DNA of 64,000 bases. It comes from Kiritimatiellia bacterium (GTDB lineage Bacteria; Verrucomicrobiota; Kiritimatiellia; RFP12; UBA1067). The stretch lies in NCBI GenBank assembly GCA_027858965.1, contig JAQIBS010000089.1, forward strand, positions 1 through 64,000, given 5' to 3'. The notes beneath the pieces are model-generated. The model was not told the origin of the DNA. It made no database searches and saw only the letters and a list, made by a program, of their open reading frames with translations. This document shows, one piece after another, positions 18,751 through 28,831 of the stretch. Numbering within the stretch: the stretch's first letter is position 1; every line of letters starts with the position of its first letter. The translations under genes were made by a program, and so were the position numbers.

Positions 18751-21478
18751 AATGCGCTTCCAACCAGTTAGTGCCAACCCCGACGGACACATCCAGAGGA
18801 ACCCCTATATCATAAACACCGGACATCACATTTGCAACCAGTTCACGCACCTCATCCACCTCGTTCTTAGGAACATCGAGAAGCAGCTCATCGTGAATCT
18901 GCAAGACCATTTTTGTTTTCAGTCCGCGTTCCAAGAGAGCTCTATCCATGTTTACCATTGCCAGCTTAATTAAATCAGCAGAGGTTCCCTGAATAGGAGT
19001 GTTAATGGCATTACGCTCCGCGCTCTGACGCGTGGTGCCATTGCGTGAGTTAATATCACGCAGATAACGCCTACGCCCCAGAAGCGTTACCGCATAGCCC
19101 TTCTCCTTGGCATCGGCGATCGATTGATCCATATAAGTTTTAACCCCGGGGTACTGAGCAAAATAGTTATTGATTAAAACTGCGGCAGCCTTGCGGGGAA
19201 TATTCAGGCGCTGCGAAAGGCCAAAGGCTGAGATCCCATAAATAATACCGAAGTTTACCATCTTGGCCGCACTGCGCATCTCATCAGTCACCAGTCCCGG
19301 CATCATATCATAAACACGTGCAGCGGTCTCCCGATGAATATCAAGATTGTTTTTAAAGGCCTCAAGCATTCCACGGTCTTTACTAAAGGCCGCCATAATA
19401 CGAAGCTCAATCTGGGAGTAGTCAGCCGACATCAGAACGTGATTTTCATCGCGCGCCACAAAAGCGGCTCTGATGTGACGACCTCGCTCCGTCCGGACTG
19501 GAATATTCTGCAAGTTTGGATTTGAAGAGGAGAGCCGCCCTGTCTCAGTTAGCGATTGGCTGAAGTTGGTATGCACCCGACCGGTTGCCGGATCAATACA
19601 TTTAGGCAATTTATCAACATAGGTTGATTTAAGTTTACTGCAGGCCCGGAAATCCAGGATCTTAGGAACAATCGGATGGCGGTCCTTGATTTTCACCAGA
19701 ACCTCCTCGCCGGTTGCAAACTGACCACTGGCGGTACGCTTGGCCTTATCATCCAGCTTAAGCCTTTCGAAAAGAACCTCGCCGAGCTGTTTGGGAGAGG
19801 CTGGATTAAAGTTGCTCCCCCCCATATCGCGAATATCAATATCCAGCTGAAGAAGTTCACGGTCAAGCTCACGTCCATAAACATGCAGCGCGGCATCATC
19901 AATTCTGACCCCCTCTCGCTCCATATCAACCAGCACCCGGATCAGAGGTTCCTCACACTCAGTTAATGCAAAAAGACATCCAAATTCCTCTGCCTGTGCA
20001 CGGAGAACTTTATCAAGTTGCAAGGTAACATCAGCATCTTCAGCTGCGTAATCACTGATATTTTCAGGAATAATCTCCCCCATTGTCAGCTGTTCAACCC
20101 CACGTTTCTTAGTACCGATCAGAGCTGTAATAGGGATAGGCTCATAATTCAGAACCTGATTGGCGAGATAATCCATACCATGGCGGTCAGCCGCATCAGC
20201 AACATAGTGAGCAATCATGCTGTCGCGAATGGGTCCACGCACCTCAACACCGTACTGACTCAGAATGGTTATATCAAACTTTATATTATGCCCAAGTTTG
20301 GTTATCTGCTCATCTTCAAAAAGTGGTTCGAAGCGCTTTAAAAATGCGGTGCACTCATCGCGTGAATCAGGCACAGGCACGTACCAGGCCTTTCCAGGCT
20401 CGGTTGCAAAAGAGATACCAACCATGCTGTCATGCCGCGCATCAAGTCCGTTTGTCTCTGTATCAAAGGCCCACATCTCTGTATTACCGAGAATTTTAAT
20501 AAGGTTTACAATCTGTTCTTCACTCGTCACACACTCATAGGTATGCGGCACATCGGCAAGATGCTTTACGCTCGCAACAGAGGCGGCACCGACCGTGAAA
20601 CCATCACCAAAAAGGCGCTGAGCAATAGTATTGAGTTCAAACTTCTGCAATACCGATTTAAGTTTCTCAATATCCGGTTCCTTACGGTTTAAATCATCCA
20701 GCTCAATGCCAAGTGGAACATCTTTTCTGATGGTTGCCAGAACATAGCTGAGCCGAGCTGACTCAGCCCCATCACGCACCTTCTCCGCCATCTTGCCTTT
20801 CAGATCAGAGGCATGCGCGATAACCTCCTCAAGCGAACCATACTCTGCCAGTAGCTTCTGGGCTGTTTTTTCTCCAACTCCGGGAATACCGGGAATATTA
20901 TCAGAGGCATCACCAGCCATACCGAGATAATCAATCATCTGACTGACTGAGCTGATCTTCCAATTCTCGCAGACTGCTGCTTCATCGTAGACCTCGGAAG
21001 GCTTACCGCCCTTACCGGGACGATGCAGATAAACTTTTGGGGCAACGAGCTGGGCGATATCCTTATCGGGAGTTGAGAGCCAGGCCTCCCAATTGGCATC
21101 CACCGCTTTTTGAGCGAGAGTACCCATAACATCATCCGCCTCAAAACCATCGATCCGGATAACCGGAATACGCATTGCATCCGCCAGCTCAATGGCCATA
21201 TCAATACCAGCGCTAATATCCTCAGGCATCTTCTCACGCTTGGCTTTATAGGCAGGATACATTTTATGTCGGAAAGTGGGCGTACGAGAATCAAAGGCCA
21301 GCGCCACATGTGTTGGTTTATACTCCTCTATCAGCTGAACCAGAGCTGAGGCAAATATATAAAGTGCTGATGTATTTACACCAGTGGTGGTCATGCGAGG
21401 ATTTCTTAGAAAGACAAAGTGCCCCCTGTATAAAAGAGGCATCACATCAATGACAAATAGTTTTTTTTCGCTGTTCAA
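18749..21478 (-). CDS. polA: DNA polymerase I
   Basis: 909 residues, normal length. The 5'-3' exonuclease domain is at about 1-290 (IDGFEADDVMGTLA, GIPGVGEKTAQKLL). The 3'-5' proofreading domain at about 325-510 keeps the catalytic Asp/Glu in AFDTETNGLD, so proofreading is probably intact. The family A polymerase domain has DYSQIELRIMAAFS, KMVNFGIIYG and QIHDELLLDV. It acts in Okazaki fragment processing and repair. It follows xer in the same direction after a 278-base spacer holding palindromes. The stop abuts an 8-bp tandem array. Confidence 0.97.
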   Translation of the reverse strand: MNSEKKLFVIDVMPLLYRGHFVFLRNPRMTTTGVNTSALYIFASALVQLIEEYKPTHVALAFDSRTPTFRHKMYPAYKAKREKMPEDISAGIDMAIELADAMRIPVIRIDGFEADDVMGTLAQKAVDANWEAWLSTPDKDIAQLVAPKVYLHRPGKGGKPSEVYDEAAVCENWKISSVSQMIDYLGMAGDASDNIPGIPGVGEKTAQKLLAEYGSLEEVIAHASDLKGKMAEKVRDGAESARLSYVLATIRKDVPLGIELDDLNRKEPDIEKLKSVLQKFELNTIAQRLFGDGFTVGAASVASVKHLADVPHTYECVTSEEQIVNLIKILGNTEMWAFDTETNGLDARHDSMVGISFATEPGKAWYVPVPDSRDECTAFLKRFEPLFEDEQITKLGHNIKFDITILSQYGVEVRGPIRDSMIAHYVADAADRHGMDYLANQVLNYEPIPITALIGTKKRGVEQLTMGEIIPENISDYAAEDADVTLQLDKVLRAQAEEFGCLFALTECEEPLIRVLVDMEREGVRIDDAALHVYGRELDRELLQLDIDIRDMGGSNFNPASPKQLGEVLFERLKLDDKAKRTASGQFATGEEVLVKIKDRHPIVPKILDFRACSKLKSTYVDKLPKCIDPATGRVHTNFSQSLTETGRLSSSNPNLQNIPVRTERGRHIRAAFVARDENHVLMSADYSQIELRIMAAFSKDRGMLEAFKNNLDIHRETAARVYDMMPGLVTDEMRSAAKMVNFGIIYGISAFGLSQRLNIPRKAAAVLINNYFAQYPGVKTYMDQSIADAKEKGYAVTLLGRRRYLRDINSRNGTTRQSAERNAINTPIQGTSADLIKLAMVNMDRALLERGLKTKMVLQIHDELLLDVPKNEVDEVRELVANVMSGVYDIGVPLDVSVGVGTNWLEAH

Positions 21479-21756
21479 AAGTTGCTCCCGGAGAGAAATA
21501 GAATATTAATGGATATGTTGAATTATAGCTTTATAGAGAGTGGATTGTCCAACTGATTCGTTGGCCATCTGTGAATCAGTGTATCAGTGCAACTGAAATC
21601 AGAGTCTGTCAGAGTATTTCTTTCGTAGGTCCGATTTTCTATCGGACTGTCCAGCAGAAAACCGGACCTACATTGTTGTCATGGTGTATGTTGCGAAAAT
21701 CCAAAACCAAGGCGGTAACACCGCACTCTGGGGGGACCGTGGCTCACGGTCCGCAA
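21479..21756. repeat. Spacer with nested palindromes
   Basis: GTAGGTCCG (21625-21633) pairs with CGGACCTAC (21663-21671) around an inner hairpin GTCCGAT-tttct-ATCGGAC. At 21734-21752 is the recurrent hairpin GGACCGTG-gct-CACGGTCC, preceded by GCGGT-aac-ACCGC. These are candidate terminators for xer or dispersed repeats. No gene is seen. Confidence 0.7.
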
Positions 21757-22800
21757 TCAGGCGCGGGGATGTGCCTGTTCATAGGCCTTGCGCAGACGTT
21801 CAATGGAGATATGCGTGTAGATCTGGGTAGTAGAAAGGCTGGCATGTCCAAGCATCTCCTGCACACTGCGCAGATCTGCTCCTGCATCCAGCAGATGGGT
21901 GGCAAAGCTATGTCTGAGCTGATGGGGTGTCAGCTGTAAAGGTAGCTGGGCTTTTTCAAGCCAGACTTTCATCTGTCGTTCAATCGAACGGGGTGAAAGT
22001 TTTGCCCCCCGCTGATTCAAGAAGAGCGGAGCATCATCACCGCTGGCATGCGGCCAAAGCAGCTGCGCAATGTCGCGTGCTGCCTGCAGGGCCTGACAGG
22101 CAGGCTTTCCAACCACACAGAGCCGCTGCTTACGTCCCTTGCCTTCAACTACAGTCAAACCCCGTTCCATATCAATCTCGACCCAGGTCAACGAGGTAAC
22201 CTCGCTGATACGGCAGCCAGTACTGTAAAGCAGTTCAAAAACTGCGGCATCCCGTACAAAACCATACTCCTTAACCAAAGCCACACTACCCCTTTTGGTA
22301 CGCAACTCCTTCAATGCCTCAATGGGAGCTGACAACAGCTCCTCGACTTGGTCAATACTTAGCACATCCGGCAGTCTACGCTGCAACTTCGGACCGCGTA
22401 ATCCGATAAAGGGATTTACAGAGATCACGTCATTATTTTTCAGATATGTAAAGTATGAGCGAAGCGAGGCCAGCTTGCGCCGGGTGGTGGCAGGTGCATT
22501 TCCATTACGATGAAACTTCACCAGAAAACCACGCGCTTCGGCATGCGAGACCTTCTCCCATACAAAAGGAGGCTGCACCTTGGATTCGGGCCATAAGAAA
22601 GCAGCGAACTGACTTAAATCCTGAACATAGCTACTGACTGTGTTAGCCGAGTAGTTCCGCTCAGATTTAAGGTACTCCACAAAACGATCAACCAATATAT
22701 CGCGAAGAACATCCTGACGACCGGGCAGAATCTCAATTTTTGAGTTATCCACTCGGACTTCCAGATCAAATTCATCGAAATATCTATTTTGATCGCTCAT
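21757..22800 (-). CDS. xerC: XerC/XerD-type tyrosine recombinase
   Basis: Start at 22800 (MSDQNRYFDEFDLEV), 347 residues; the frame is open 84 bases upstream but that part is GGTTGAAAT repeat. The N-terminal SAM-like domain (SERNYSANTVSSYVQDLSQF) is followed by the catalytic domain with Arg in STGCRISEVTSL, Lys in VEGKGRKQR, HQLRHSFATH, and GHASLSTTQIYTH containing the nucleophile Tyr. It should resolve chromosome dimers at dif. Its place after topA suggests the housekeeping Xer protein rather than an integrase; XerC versus XerD is not certain. Confidence 0.9.
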   Translation of the reverse strand: MSDQNRYFDEFDLEVRVDNSKIEILPGRQDVLRDILVDRFVEYLKSERNYSANTVSSYVQDLSQFAAFLWPESKVQPPFVWEKVSHAEARGFLVKFHRNGNAPATTRRKLASLRSYFTYLKNNDVISVNPFIGLRGPKLQRRLPDVLSIDQVEELLSAPIEALKELRTKRGSVALVKEYGFVRDAAVFELLYSTGCRISEVTSLTWVEIDMERGLTVVEGKGRKQRLCVVGKPACQALQAARDIAQLLWPHASGDDAPLFLNQRGAKLSPRSIERQMKVWLEKAQLPLQLTPHQLRHSFATHLLDAGADLRSVQEMLGHASLSTTQIYTHISIERLRKAYEQAHPRA

Positions 22801-22973
22801 GGTTAATAGTTGAAATGGTTGAAAGGTTAAAATGGTTGAAATGGTTGAAGTGTGAAGCAGCGCAAAAAGGTAACTACGACGCAAATTGCAAAATACATTT
22901 GCAGCACTTTCATATCAATTTGGTGTTCCCTTTAACCATTTTAACCTCTTCAACTTCTTCAACCTCTTTAACT
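22801..22973. repeat. GGTTRAAAN tandem repeats between topA and xer
   Basis: Units of GGTTGAAAT/GGTTAAAAT fill about 22801-22850. The complementary orientation (TTTAACCNN, TTCAACCTC) fills about 22932-22973, so the two arrays form a large imperfect inverted repeat. The topA stop codon lies at the edge of the second array. Confidence 0.8.
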
Positions 22974-25487
22974 TTATTTTTTCTTATTCAAACCAAGCTT
23001 ATCGACATACTCGTCAAAATCTTTAATTTGACCTTTATATCGGAAGATCATACGTTTCAGAGCATAGCGCTGACGAGGCGTCAGAGAGTTCTTTGCAAGA
23101 AACTGTTCATGCAGGCTGCCATAAAAGGCCGCATCGTCAAAGGTCATCTTACCCCGTTTAACAGGTTCGTTCCAGGTTTCAACCTGACCCAGCATCTCCA
23201 TCAGGATAGGGCTCTCATTATCCTGAGGCAACCCGGATTCAGTAACCTTGAGTTCAAGTTTCTCACGCAAATTTTCAAAGTCATCAATTTTCGCAGAGTA
23301 TTGCACCAACATACGGTCAATAGCAATCACCTGCTTCTCACTCAACTTACGCCCACTGACAACCTGTTGTTTCAATGAAGCAAAGAATTCGCCCTGGGAC
23401 TCAGTCAATGTCACCTTATCGAGAATATCGAATCGCTGCATTGTCTTTTCATAACTCAAAGCGGCATTATCGCTCTCAACAAATGAGGCAAATCCCAATC
23501 TTGTCAGTTCCGGTTCCGCACCAGCGACCTGATCTCTATAACGAACAGTGATTTTCACCAGAGCTTCAAGCTGGCGGTCAGTAACCCCCTTCTCGGCTTT
23601 TTTAATCTGATCTGCAATTGATTTCACAAAACGCTGATCGCTATATTTGCGTTTGCCTCGCTGCACCTCAGGGCCCCACGTAATAACCTTTTCCAGCATA
23701 GCCATCACAGCATCAACCTTCTCAGGATCAGCTGGAGGTTCCTTGGCCTTCTCCATCCAGTCAGCAAAACGTCCGTAGAAATCAGCCATCATGGCATTCC
23801 ACTTAAGCTTACCATCTTCGACAGAGTCGAGCTGTTCTTCCATACTGGCGGTAAAACCAACATTAAACAGCTCAGGAAGTTTTAACACCAGCATGTCATT
23901 GACCTCAAGGCCCAGCTCAGTGGGCGAGAGCTGACGTTTCTCACGGACAGTGTAATTTCTGTTATTAAGAGTCTCAATAATTGAAGCATAGGTTGACGGA
24001 CGGCCAACTCCATTTGCCTCTAAAGCACGAATAAGAGAGGCCTCACTGAAACGGGCAGGTGGCTTTGTTTCTTTTCGTTCACTCAGCCATTCAACCAGAT
24101 CAACCACATCACCGGCAGCCAGAGGTGGCAATGTATCAACTTCATCACCCTCCTCTGTTCCCTCTTTGTTTTCATCCTTCTTCTTGCGTATGTCCATAGA
24201 CATCACCTTCAGGAAGCCTTCAAATGTGACCTCGGAAGCGGTTGCAGTAAAGAGATAGGTATGCTCCAATCCATCTTTTTCAGGAACAACCATCGCGGTC
24301 TTACGGGCAATCTTAGCGGCACTCATCTGGGAGGCAAGGAATCTGCGCCAGATCAGATCGTAAAGTTTAAGTTCCGGTCCATCCAGGAACTTTTTCAAAC
24401 TCTCGGGGGTGCGCATAACATCAGTAGGCCTGATGGCCTCATGCGCCTCCTGGGCACTGGTCCGACTCTTAAAGAAATTCGGTTTAGCAGGTGCAAAGCT
24501 GCTTCCAAAATTCTCTTCAATATAGCCCTTTACCTCATCGCGAGCTTCCTTGGCGATATTGACAGAGTCTGTTCTCATATATGTGATCAAACCGGCCGGA
24601 GAACCATCGCCTGTATCAACACCCTCATAGAGCTTCTGAGCCAAACCCATTGTGCGCTGCGGAGAGTAACCGAAGAGACTTGATGCCGACTGCTGCAGAG
24701 TTGATGTGATAAAAGGCGGCAGGGAGCGACGAGTCACCTCTTTAGTCTTGATATCTTCGACCTTAAGGATACTGCCCTCTAAATCTGAGAGCAATGCCTT
24801 AGCGACATCTTCAGAACCCACATCTGTTTTTTTCCCATCGATTTTTGCAAGGTTCGTTAAGAAAGGATCTATAGGTGCGCTCTGACGACGCATTTTAGCT
24901 CCCATTACCCAATACTCATCCACCTTGAAATTCTGAATCTCGCGTTCGCGTTCAGAGACCAGTCTAAGGGCAACCGACTGCACACGTCCGGCACTGAGAC
25001 CGCGTTTTATTCTGCGCCACAACATGGGCGATACTTTATAACCGACAATACGGTCCAGAATACGGCGGGCCTGCTGTGCATCAACACGGTCCATATTAAT
25101 CTCACCCGGATTCTCAAATGCGGCTTTCACAGCGGCGGGGGTGATCTGATTATACTGAACACGATAAAACGGTTTGTCTTTTGCAGTGGTCTTCAACAGC
25201 TCACGCAGATGCCACGCAATAGCCTCTCCCTCGCGGTCCGGATCAGGTGCGAGATAAATAGCATCACAGCTTTTAGCAGCTTTCTTCAATTCACTGACAA
25301 CCTTGGTCTTACCCTTAGAAAGGACATACTTTGGTTCAAAGTCCTTTTTAACATCTACACCCAGAGATTTTTCAGGAAGATCTCTGACATGACCAACCGA
25401 TGATTTTACTACATATGTTGAACCCAGAATCTTGCCAATGGTTTTCGCTTTGGCTGGTGATTCAACAATTACGAGTTTCTTACCCAT
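22974..25487 (-). CDS. topA: DNA topoisomerase I with non-zinc C-terminal repeats
   Basis: 837 residues. The Toprim domain starts at residue 4 (LVIVESPAKAKTI) with the acidic motif LAPDPDREGEAIAWH. The active-site Tyr lies in GLITYMRTDSVNI. It relaxes negative supercoils. The C-terminal 250 residues contain no zinc-ribbon cysteines. Instead there are three related segments of about 65 residues, at about 594-660, 677-735 and 763-834. Each contains a pattern like LTxxQxxALxRMxxxYxxQIxDF. It follows dprA by 68 bases in the same direction, a common bacterial order. SD-like GAGAGGATAA precedes the ATG. Confidence 0.96.
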   Translation of the reverse strand: MGKKLVIVESPAKAKTIGKILGSTYVVKSSVGHVRDLPEKSLGVDVKKDFEPKYVLSKGKTKVVSELKKAAKSCDAIYLAPDPDREGEAIAWHLRELLKTTAKDKPFYRVQYNQITPAAVKAAFENPGEINMDRVDAQQARRILDRIVGYKVSPMLWRRIKRGLSAGRVQSVALRLVSEREREIQNFKVDEYWVMGAKMRRQSAPIDPFLTNLAKIDGKKTDVGSEDVAKALLSDLEGSILKVEDIKTKEVTRRSLPPFITSTLQQSASSLFGYSPQRTMGLAQKLYEGVDTGDGSPAGLITYMRTDSVNIAKEARDEVKGYIEENFGSSFAPAKPNFFKSRTSAQEAHEAIRPTDVMRTPESLKKFLDGPELKLYDLIWRRFLASQMSAAKIARKTAMVVPEKDGLEHTYLFTATASEVTFEGFLKVMSMDIRKKKDENKEGTEEGDEVDTLPPLAAGDVVDLVEWLSERKETKPPARFSEASLIRALEANGVGRPSTYASIIETLNNRNYTVREKRQLSPTELGLEVNDMLVLKLPELFNVGFTASMEEQLDSVEDGKLKWNAMMADFYGRFADWMEKAKEPPADPEKVDAVMAMLEKVITWGPEVQRGKRKYSDQRFVKSIADQIKKAEKGVTDRQLEALVKITVRYRDQVAGAEPELTRLGFASFVESDNAALSYEKTMQRFDILDKVTLTESQGEFFASLKQQVVSGRKLSEKQVIAIDRMLVQYSAKIDDFENLREKLELKVTESGLPQDNESPILMEMLGQVETWNEPVKRGKMTFDDAAFYGSLHEQFLAKNSLTPRQRYALKRMIFRYKGQIKDFDEYVDKLGLNKKK

Positions 25488-25555
25488 TTAATTATCCTCT
25501 CTTCTACAATAAACGGCATCCTTAAAAGCTGCCTTATTAAAACTTAAAAAACATA

Positions 25556-26710
25556 TCAGTTAACGCGTTTAAATATTCCACCGGAATAAACTTTGATCAA
25601 CCTCTTAATCTGGAGACTGACCAGAATGGCATTGACCTTACCGGTCTCCAATCCGCTATCCCTTACAATAGTATCTGCGTAACTTCCTTCATCCAAAATA
25701 TTTGCAAAAACATTACGTTCTTCAGCAGAGAGCTTTAGCTCTCTAGGTTGAACGTCACCTTCTTTCTTATCCGTCCAGCTAGTCCGCTCCTTGCCCGCTG
25801 TACGTAAACCGGACTCTTCTCTGCGCACTCCGGCAAAGAGATCCTGCAGCTCTTCAAGCACATCATCAACAGATGTCACCAAGCGGGCTCCCTCGCGGAT
25901 CAAGCGGTTAGAGCCCATCGAAACCCTGGAGTCAATCCGACCGGGAACGACCATCACCACGCGTCCCTGCTCCAATGCCAGCGAAACCGTGATCAGTGTA
26001 CCACTACGCAAAGGTGATTCAATCACCAATATCCCCCGGCTCATCCCGCTGACAATCCGGTTGCGCTGGGGAAACGTCTGCCGGTCAGCTGAACGTCCAA
26101 AGGGGTATTCCGTAATAATGGCTCCCCCTTTTTCAATAACCTCTCGGGCAAACTTCTTATTCTCCTGTGGGTACATCTTATCCAAAGCACTGCCAAGGAC
26201 TGCAATAGTAACCCCTGAGGCCTGAACCGCTCCTGTGTGCGCCTCTGTATCAATACCCCGCGCAAAACCACTGATCACCGAGTATCCGGCAGATGCCAGC
26301 TGGTAACCAAACCGACGTGCCGTCTCCCGACCGTAAACAGAGGCATGCCGCGTACCAATAATTGCACACCCGGTTTTATTCAAAACCTTCGTATCTCCCG
26401 CAACGTATAATGCTGGCGGCGGATCAGAGATCTCTTTCAAAAGTTCAGGATAATCATCATCAACTAAAGTCACCAGCTTCACACTGCTGTTAGCAGCACG
26501 CTCAATCTCTTCCATATAAGGAATACAGCCCAGCTCAGCAACCAGTTTGGCAGCCCGTCCGGGACCAACACCCTGTACAGATGCAAGATCCTCTTCACTT
26601 AAATCAAAAATAGCACCAGCCGAGCCAAACCGTTCCATAATTCGCAGAACCGTTACAGAGCCGATACCCGGCATCATGTTTAAAGCAATTAAAGCCTCGT
26701 TCTCTGTCAT
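25556..26710 (-). CDS. dprA: DNA processing protein DprA
   Basis: 384 residues. An N-terminal helix-hairpin-helix region (LNMMPGIGSVTVLRIMERFG, VQGVGPGRAAKL) precedes the Rossmann-like DprA core (AIIGTRHASVYG, VISGFARGIDTEAHTGA, FPQRNRIVSGMS). A C-terminal winged helix (about 325-384) completes the family architecture. DprA loads RecA on incoming single-stranded DNA during natural transformation. Competence genes are not visible here, but dprA-topA order is common in non-competent bacteria as well. Confidence 0.95.
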   Translation of the reverse strand: MTENEALIALNMMPGIGSVTVLRIMERFGSAGAIFDLSEEDLASVQGVGPGRAAKLVAELGCIPYMEEIERAANSSVKLVTLVDDDYPELLKEISDPPPALYVAGDTKVLNKTGCAIIGTRHASVYGRETARRFGYQLASAGYSVISGFARGIDTEAHTGAVQASGVTIAVLGSALDKMYPQENKKFAREVIEKGGAIITEYPFGRSADRQTFPQRNRIVSGMSRGILVIESPLRSGTLITVSLALEQGRVVMVVPGRIDSRVSMGSNRLIREGARLVTSVDDVLEELQDLFAGVRREESGLRTAGKERTSWTDKKEGDVQPRELKLSAEERNVFANILDEGSYADTIVRDSGLETGKVNAILVSLQIKRLIKVYSGGIFKRVN

Positions 26711-26988
26711 CTAGCACCGTCTAATTAACCCAGTTTTAATCAACAAGCAGAAATTATTAGCATATCCCCCCCCCCTTGACAAGAGGTCAAAAATATTTTT
26801 TTTCATTAAATATGTCATAATGCACTAACAGACAACAACTTACACTGAAATTACAGATTCATATTTAATATCGCAATATATCTGTAATTGTTTTTTTTTC
26901 AAAACCTCTGCATACTAACGGCGATTTAAAGAAATACTCACGTCCATTTACGGACTGCGCAAAATATCAGATTTTTAAGGAGAGAGCC
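26711..26988. other. Divergent spacer between dprA and corA
   Basis: AT-rich, with a run of ten C residues (about 26766-26775) followed by TTGACA, a possible -35 element reading toward corA. No gene or clear riboswitch was recognised; a magnesium-sensing element was looked for and not found. Confidence 0.4.
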
Positions 26989-27921
26989 ATGTTTACAACA
27001 TATCAATGGGTAGATGGCGCGCTAAAAGAGGTTTCAACTCCAACCGGGCCATGCTGGATGAATCTGGCTGACCCCTCAACAGATGAAATTTCCAAAGTTC
27101 TGGAGATGACAAATATCCCCCGTGAATTTCTGACCGACCCACTCGATAAAGATGAACGGCCGCGTCTGGAAATTGAGAATGAATTTACGCTTCTGGTTGT
27201 CCATGTTCCCTTTCATGAACCCCATGAAAATCTAATCCCCTTCCAAACCATTCCTCTGGGTATTGTGCTCACAAAAAACAGCGTTGTCACAATCTGTAAC
27301 CGACAAACACCGGTGACCAGCACATACCTGGATCAGATCCGTCGGGTTTGTCCTCCTGAAGATCTCTTCCGCTTCACATTTCAAATCCTGTGGCACTCCG
27401 CTATTCTGTACCTGCGCTACCTGCGTGACATACGCCAGCGGGCTTACATGGTAGAGCAGGACCTACACGAATCGATTTCTAATGAAGCCCTGATGGGACT
27501 GCTCAATATTGAAAAGAGTCTAGTTTATTTCACCACGTCACTCAAAGCCAATGATATTCTTATCGGACGTTTAGAGCACACCCGCCAACTTGATATCCCG
27601 GATAAGGATCTTGATGTCCTTGAAGATGTTGCCATTGAGTATCGACAGGCGCTCGAGATGGCTACAATTCACAGCAACATCCTGACCGGCACGCTAGATA
27701 CATTTGCATCTATTATCTCAAACAACCTCAACAATGTCATGAGATACCTGACATCAATTACGGTTGTATTGATGCTTCCGACCCTGGTGGCCAGTATCTA
27801 TGGAATGAATGTTGCGCTACCGCTCGGCGATAATCCACATGCCTTTGGCATCCTGATGGGGCTATCGCTGCTGCTATCGGTGGTGGTTGTAATTGTCCTG
27901 GCAAGACGCCGTTACTTCTAA
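26989..27921 (+). CDS. corA: CorA family magnesium/divalent cation transporter
   Basis: 310 residues, typical of CorA. A long cytoplasmic N-terminal domain ends in two C-terminal membrane helices. The signature YGMN sits at the end of the first helix (SIYGMNVALPLGDNP), and the second helix is ILMGLSLLLSVVVVIVLA. CorA pentamers import Mg2+ and related ions. AAGGAGAG five bases before the ATG is a strong ribosome site. It appears to be a single-gene unit. Confidence 0.93.
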   Translation: MFTTYQWVDGALKEVSTPTGPCWMNLADPSTDEISKVLEMTNIPREFLTDPLDKDERPRLEIENEFTLLVVHVPFHEPHENLIPFQTIPLGIVLTKNSVVTICNRQTPVTSTYLDQIRRVCPPEDLFRFTFQILWHSAILYLRYLRDIRQRAYMVEQDLHESISNEALMGLLNIEKSLVYFTTSLKANDILIGRLEHTRQLDIPDKDLDVLEDVAIEYRQALEMATIHSNILTGTLDTFASIISNNLNNVMRYLTSITVVLMLPTLVASIYGMNVALPLGDNPHAFGILMGLSLLLSVVVVIVLARRRYF

Positions 27922-28612
27922 ACTAATGCAGCGGTGCCGCAACCAACCAACCAGACCGTGAGTGATCTGCGGCAAGTTTTCTCTCTATTTGAATAGCTGT
28001 GTGAACATCATCACTGCATTAGTCAACAACGCTTCGCATTGCATAGGAGAGAAGGGAAGTGCTGAAGTTCGAGAGTTCTAAAGTGCTAAAGTGCAACAAT
28101 TACAACTACTGCGAGTCAGCCGCATAGCGACTGACCTCCTCCTGCACCGCATCACAGGAGCAGGCGCACGCCATGTGAGAGCAGATAAACGCGCTTATAT
28201 AACGGTAAAAAATTGAGGGTAAAAAATCGATTGCAGCGTAAAAGCTTGATGGCTCCTTCTTTGCGCCTCTGCGCCTTGGCGGGAGAAAATATAACACACT
28301 ACAATTCTCCGTGTCCTCCGCTTGTCACTGCGTAGACGCAGAGCGCGAAAACGGTTGGTAGAACTTTTGGGAAAAAACATCCTGTCTATCCTGTCTATCC
28401 TGTCTATCCATGTTAAATTTTTATTTGGTTGCGGTTATGCTGCGCTGCGTTCCTTGCGATCTTTGTGGATAATTACAGCGAAGCAAATAGATCTCGACAT
28501 GCCATTATGGGCTGCGCCCAATGAAAGTTATGAATTGTGAAGAGTAATTTATTTAGAGTATTGCATAAGTGCCAGTGATCATATATGATTTTACTATAAA
28601 GGGAGGTAGACA
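27922..28612. repeat. Composite palindromic element copy E and further tandem arrays
   Basis: Arms CTAATGCAGCG (27923-27933) and CACTGCATTAG (28012-28022) are followed by the hairpin CAACGC-ttc-GCATTG (28027-28041). Then come an 8-bp array (28060-28092), a hairpin word AGTCAGCCGCATAGCGACTGA (from 28112, 1 base longer than its shared core with 54533), GGTAAAAAATTGA repeats near 28205, and three units of CCTGTCTAT (28381-28409). No gene is seen before 28613. Confidence 0.75.
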
Positions 28613-28831
28613 ATGACATTAACAGCGGTATTTCAGAAATTCCCAGAAGGGTATGCAGCCTTTGTTGAGGAGCTTCCTGGCGCAAATACACAGGGTGCAA
28701 CTTTAGAAGAGGCAAGGGTAAATCTCACTGAGGCTGCTGAGTTGATTCTCGAATCCAACAGATTTGTCTCCGAGCGGTCTTTGGCTGGACAGGATGTTAT
28801 TCGTGAACCATTTGCTCTGCCTGCATTATGA
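28613..28831 (+). CDS. hicB: HicB-type antitoxin
   Basis: A 72-residue protein matching the short HicB fold: FQKFPEGYAAFVEELPGANTQG, then EEARVNLTEAAELIL. HicB antitoxins adopt a partial RNase H fold and block the HicA mRNA interferase. This short form lacks a C-terminal DNA-binding domain. AAAGGGAGG six bases upstream is a strong ribosome site. The stop overlaps the ATG of a truncated hicA by four bases (ATGA), as in intact hicBA operons with the antitoxin first. Confidence 0.85.
   Translation: MTLTAVFQKFPEGYAAFVEELPGANTQGATLEEARVNLTEAAELILESNRFVSERSLAGQDVIREPFALPAL

Noticed and set aside
22801-22884. 28-residue extension of the Xer recombinase
   Set aside because: Encoded by GGTTGAAAT tandem repeats and absent from Xer proteins in general.
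26711-26988. Magnesium riboswitch upstream of corA
   Set aside because: No M-box-like conserved structure could be recognised.
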